A DNA stretch of 6,915 bases from RUG11237 sp045119215 (lineage in GTDB: Bacteria; Bacillota; Clostridia; Lachnospirales; Lachnospiraceae), in assembly GCA_045119215.1 (NCBI GenBank), contig JBGVDD010000253.1, forward strand, positions 1-6,915, written 5' to 3'. This document shows positions 6,012 through 6,915 of this stretch, piece by piece; within the stretch, counting starts at the first letter, position 1; every line of letters starts with the position of its first letter. The translations under genes and the position numbers were made by a program. The notes under the pieces were generated by a model that ran no database searches, had not been told where the DNA came from, and saw only the letters and a program-made list of their open reading frames with translations.

Positions 6012-6040
6012 ATACTACAATATTTCACAAAATAAGTCAA
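6012..6040 (-). promoter_or_regulatory. Promoter of the rubrerythrin operon
   Basis: On the minus strand TTGACT (6035-6040) and TAGTAT (6012-6017) are separated by exactly 17 bases. Transcription would begin near 6005, leaving an untranslated leader of about 80 bases before the ATG at 5926. I see no convincing PerR box, although the spacer is AT-rich. Confidence 0.6.
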
Positions 6041-6059
6041 CAGAGCCCCTGTCCATACA

Positions 6060-6250
6060 GCTTTGAAAGGTAAATTTAATTTAAAAAAATTGTTATACTA
6101 AACCAGGGACGTTTCTTTTGTCACGATGCTGGGGTCAAAACCCTAAGCATTACGATATCCTTTACGAAACAAATTGTTTTTTACTGTTTTTTTCAATATT
6201 AAATATGGCATGCTCTTATTCTGCCACTGTACTTTATCTGATTTTTTATG
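6060..6250. other. Non-coding stretch with a hairpin and repeat-like sequence
   Basis: No gene is visible on either strand. A hairpin at 6126-6150 pairs ATGCT with AGCAT and GGG with CCC around a TCAAAA loop. Just before it is GGGACGTTTCTTTTGTCAC (6106-6124), which resembles a short motif (GGGACGGTTCTTTTGTC) that I recall as dispersed in low-GC Firmicute genomes. An extended -10 element, TGTTATACT (6091-6099), points rightward through the hairpin but lacks a -35. T-rich sequence follows at 6174-6193. The stretch may be a degenerate interspersed repeat or a small untranslated RNA; neither is proven. Confidence 0.35.
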
Positions 6251-6469
6251 TCAGTAGTGGATTTTGAGCATAATTCGTAAACCCTTTCTAACACATTTTC
6301 CCTGATCAGGGTCATACTCTTCTACATTATCTATTGTCTCTTCAAATGGATTGACTTCATCATATGGAATATTTTCTTTTTTCAATTTTTCTTTTAGTAA
6401 TCTGTTCTCATATTCTAAAAGTCTGACAAGCTTCCTCAAAGACTCCGCATCATATGCTTCTATATTCAT
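6251..6469 (-). pseudogene. N-terminal stub of a TOTE-type primase/helicase protein
   Basis: A 72-codon frame with ATG at 6467-6469. Residues 1-57 begin MNIEAYDAESLRKLVRLLEY, then a charged coiled coil (ENRLLKEKLKKENIPYDEVN) and an acidic stretch ending EEYDPDQG. I recognise this as the N-terminal part of large Lachnospiraceae proteins with an archaeo-eukaryotic primase-like domain and a DEAD-type helicase (the TOTE conflict group), normally many hundreds of residues long. After DQG the similarity stops and 15 unrelated residues lead to a stop, so the catalytic domains are gone. A shifted frame from the same point stays open for about 33 more codons, but I do not recognise it. A weak GGGTGA precedes the start. 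It lies 39 bases after the small damaged gene at 6509-6683 and shares its promoter. The family call is from memory of the N-terminal pattern. Confidence 0.55.
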
Positions 6470-6508
6470 AAATATCACCCACAATTCATATATGTGTATG
6501 CGCACCTT

Positions 6509-6683
6509 TTACCTATGCAAAAGAAAATCAACACTTTCTCTTAATTCATCACTAAAACCTTCCAAATCAGCAGCCGTTATCACACCACTATTAATCAGTG
6601 CCACAATATCTAAAATCATATTTCCTTTGCTTAATTCAAGCGCGTGCTCTGAATAATTTCCAATCGCTTTTTGATATTTCCAT
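6509..6683 (-). pseudogene. Small conserved MEISK-type protein with internal deletion
   Basis: The start is excellent: ATG at 6681-6683, eight bases after GGAGG. The frame reads MEISKSDWKLFRARA and hits TGA at 6636-6638. In a second frame the minus strand continues as LELSKGNMILDIVALINSGV, then ITAADLEGFSDELRESVDFL, to a TAA at 6509-6511. The two pieces match the start and end of a small Clostridial family of about 100 residues that begins MEISKSDWKLF and ends with a DLEGFSDELRE-like helix; such proteins are often mislabelled multidrug transporters although they have no membrane segments. Around 45-60 central residues and the frame are missing, so this is a deletion pseudogene. The family's function is unknown to me. 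It precedes the TOTE-like stub in one transcription unit. Confidence 0.65.
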
Positions 6684-6740
6684 GTAAATCTCCTCCAATC
6701 TATGCATTGATTTCATATGCTCTTTTGTTGTCCCAACATA

Positions 6741-6769
6741 ATTATACTGCTGTTCCAACTGTATTTCAA
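6741..6769 (-). promoter_or_regulatory. Strong promoter for the MEISK-type and TOTE-like pair
   Basis: On the minus strand TTGAAA (6764-6769) and a perfect TATAAT (6741-6746) are separated by 17 bases. Just downstream is the small inverted repeat GTTGGGACAAC (arms GTTG and CAAC, about 6727-6737), near the expected transcription start, which could be an operator. Confidence 0.7.
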
Positions 6770-6771
6770 CC

Positions 6772-6800
6772 AAAAATAGACAGCCTTAACTCTGACTGTC
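6772..6800 (-). terminator. Terminator of the right-edge gene
   Basis: On the minus strand GACAGTC and GGCTGTC form a 7-bp stem with one G-U pair around an eight-base loop (6779-6800), followed by TATTTTTGG. It lies about 55 bases after the stop of the gene that enters from the right edge and just before the next promoter. The stem is short. Confidence 0.55.
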
Positions 6801-6854
6801 CACCCGCTAATGAGATATTTGGATTAAGGCATTGTCCTTGCCTCTCTACGGCCA

Positions 6855-6915
6855 TTATTTCTCTGTTAATTTCTCAATTATTTTCATAACATCCGGTTGA
6901 GTAGGTGTAAATTTA
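6855..6915 (-). CDS. C-terminal end of an unidentified protein
   Basis: The minus strand entering from the right edge is open for 19 codons, KFTPTQPDVMKIIEKLTEK, and stops with TAA at 6855-6857. A terminator-like hairpin follows about 55 bases later, which supports a real gene end. The peptide looks like an amphipathic C-terminal helix. I do not recognise the family and the visible part is too short for a function. Confidence 0.4.
   Translation of the reverse strand, partial: KFTPTQPDVMKIIEKLTEK

Noticed and set aside
6005..6040. A PerR operator at the rubrerythrin promoter.
   Set aside because: The spacer is AT-rich but does not form a convincing TTATAAT-N-ATTATAA palindrome.
6351..6889. 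Plus-strand frames across the right-hand region.
   Set aside because: The minus strand there carries recognisable peptides, a promoter and ribosome binding sites; the plus frames have neither good starts nor sensible composition.
1..6915. CRISPR array, tRNA, rRNA or riboswitch.
   Set aside because: I saw no regularly spaced repeats, no tRNA cloverleaf or rRNA-like sequence and no riboswitch aptamer core on either strand by eye.

Overview
The window looks like chromosomal DNA from a low-GC Firmicute, most likely a gut Clostridium relative of the Lachnospiraceae. The reasons are AT-rich spacers, strong GGAGG ribosome binding sites, anaerobe oxygen-defence genes (rubrerythrin plus a flavin reductase-rubredoxin fusion) and several protein families I associate with that group. 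The taxon is an inference from protein style, not a database match. Almost every gene is on the minus strand; the transposase remnant is the exception.

Layout, left to right. (1) 1-295: the first 20 codons of an AAA-ATPase-like (DUF1703-type) gene, with a decayed piece of a second member of the same family just upstream of it. (2) 322-2631: a minus-strand operon transcribed right to left from a promoter near 2599-2627: kptA (RNA 2'-phosphotransferase), a CDP-alcohol phosphatidyltransferase and a RimJ/RimL-type acetyltransferase. Behind them lies a chimeric open frame joining part of a second acetyltransferase to a PAS-like domain. (3) 2654-2858: the stub of an XRE-type regulator with a good promoter and ribosome binding site. 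(4) 3016-4492: a DUF1349 gene without its 5' end, abutting head to head an IS1634/IS4-type transposase without its own 5' end. Only the right end of the insertion sequence survives. (5) 4573-6040: an apparently intact two-gene operon, rubrerythrin then a flavin reductase-rubredoxin fusion, with a recognisable promoter and a strong terminator. (6) 6060-6250: non-coding DNA with a hairpin and repeat-like sequence. (7) 6251-6769: a promoter followed by two damaged genes, a small conserved Lachnospiraceae-type protein with an internal deletion and the N-terminal stub of what resembles a TOTE-type primase/helicase protein. (8) 6855-6915: the last 19 codons of an unrecognised gene.

How the parts work together. 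Two functional units look intact. The rubrerythrin operon is a plausible peroxide-detoxifying electron chain, with the flavin/rubredoxin protein supplying electrons to rubrerythrin. The kptA operon combines an RNA-end enzyme, a membrane phospholipid-headgroup enzyme and an acetyltransferase; I know of no described pathway that joins them. Much of the rest is gene debris: at least six broken or fused genes in under 7 kb, which suggests an accessory region shaped by repeated deletion and insertion-sequence activity. I do not see convincing evidence of a complete new system. The most unusual items are the acetyltransferase-PAS chimera, the double truncation at the transposase junction, and the kptA operon.
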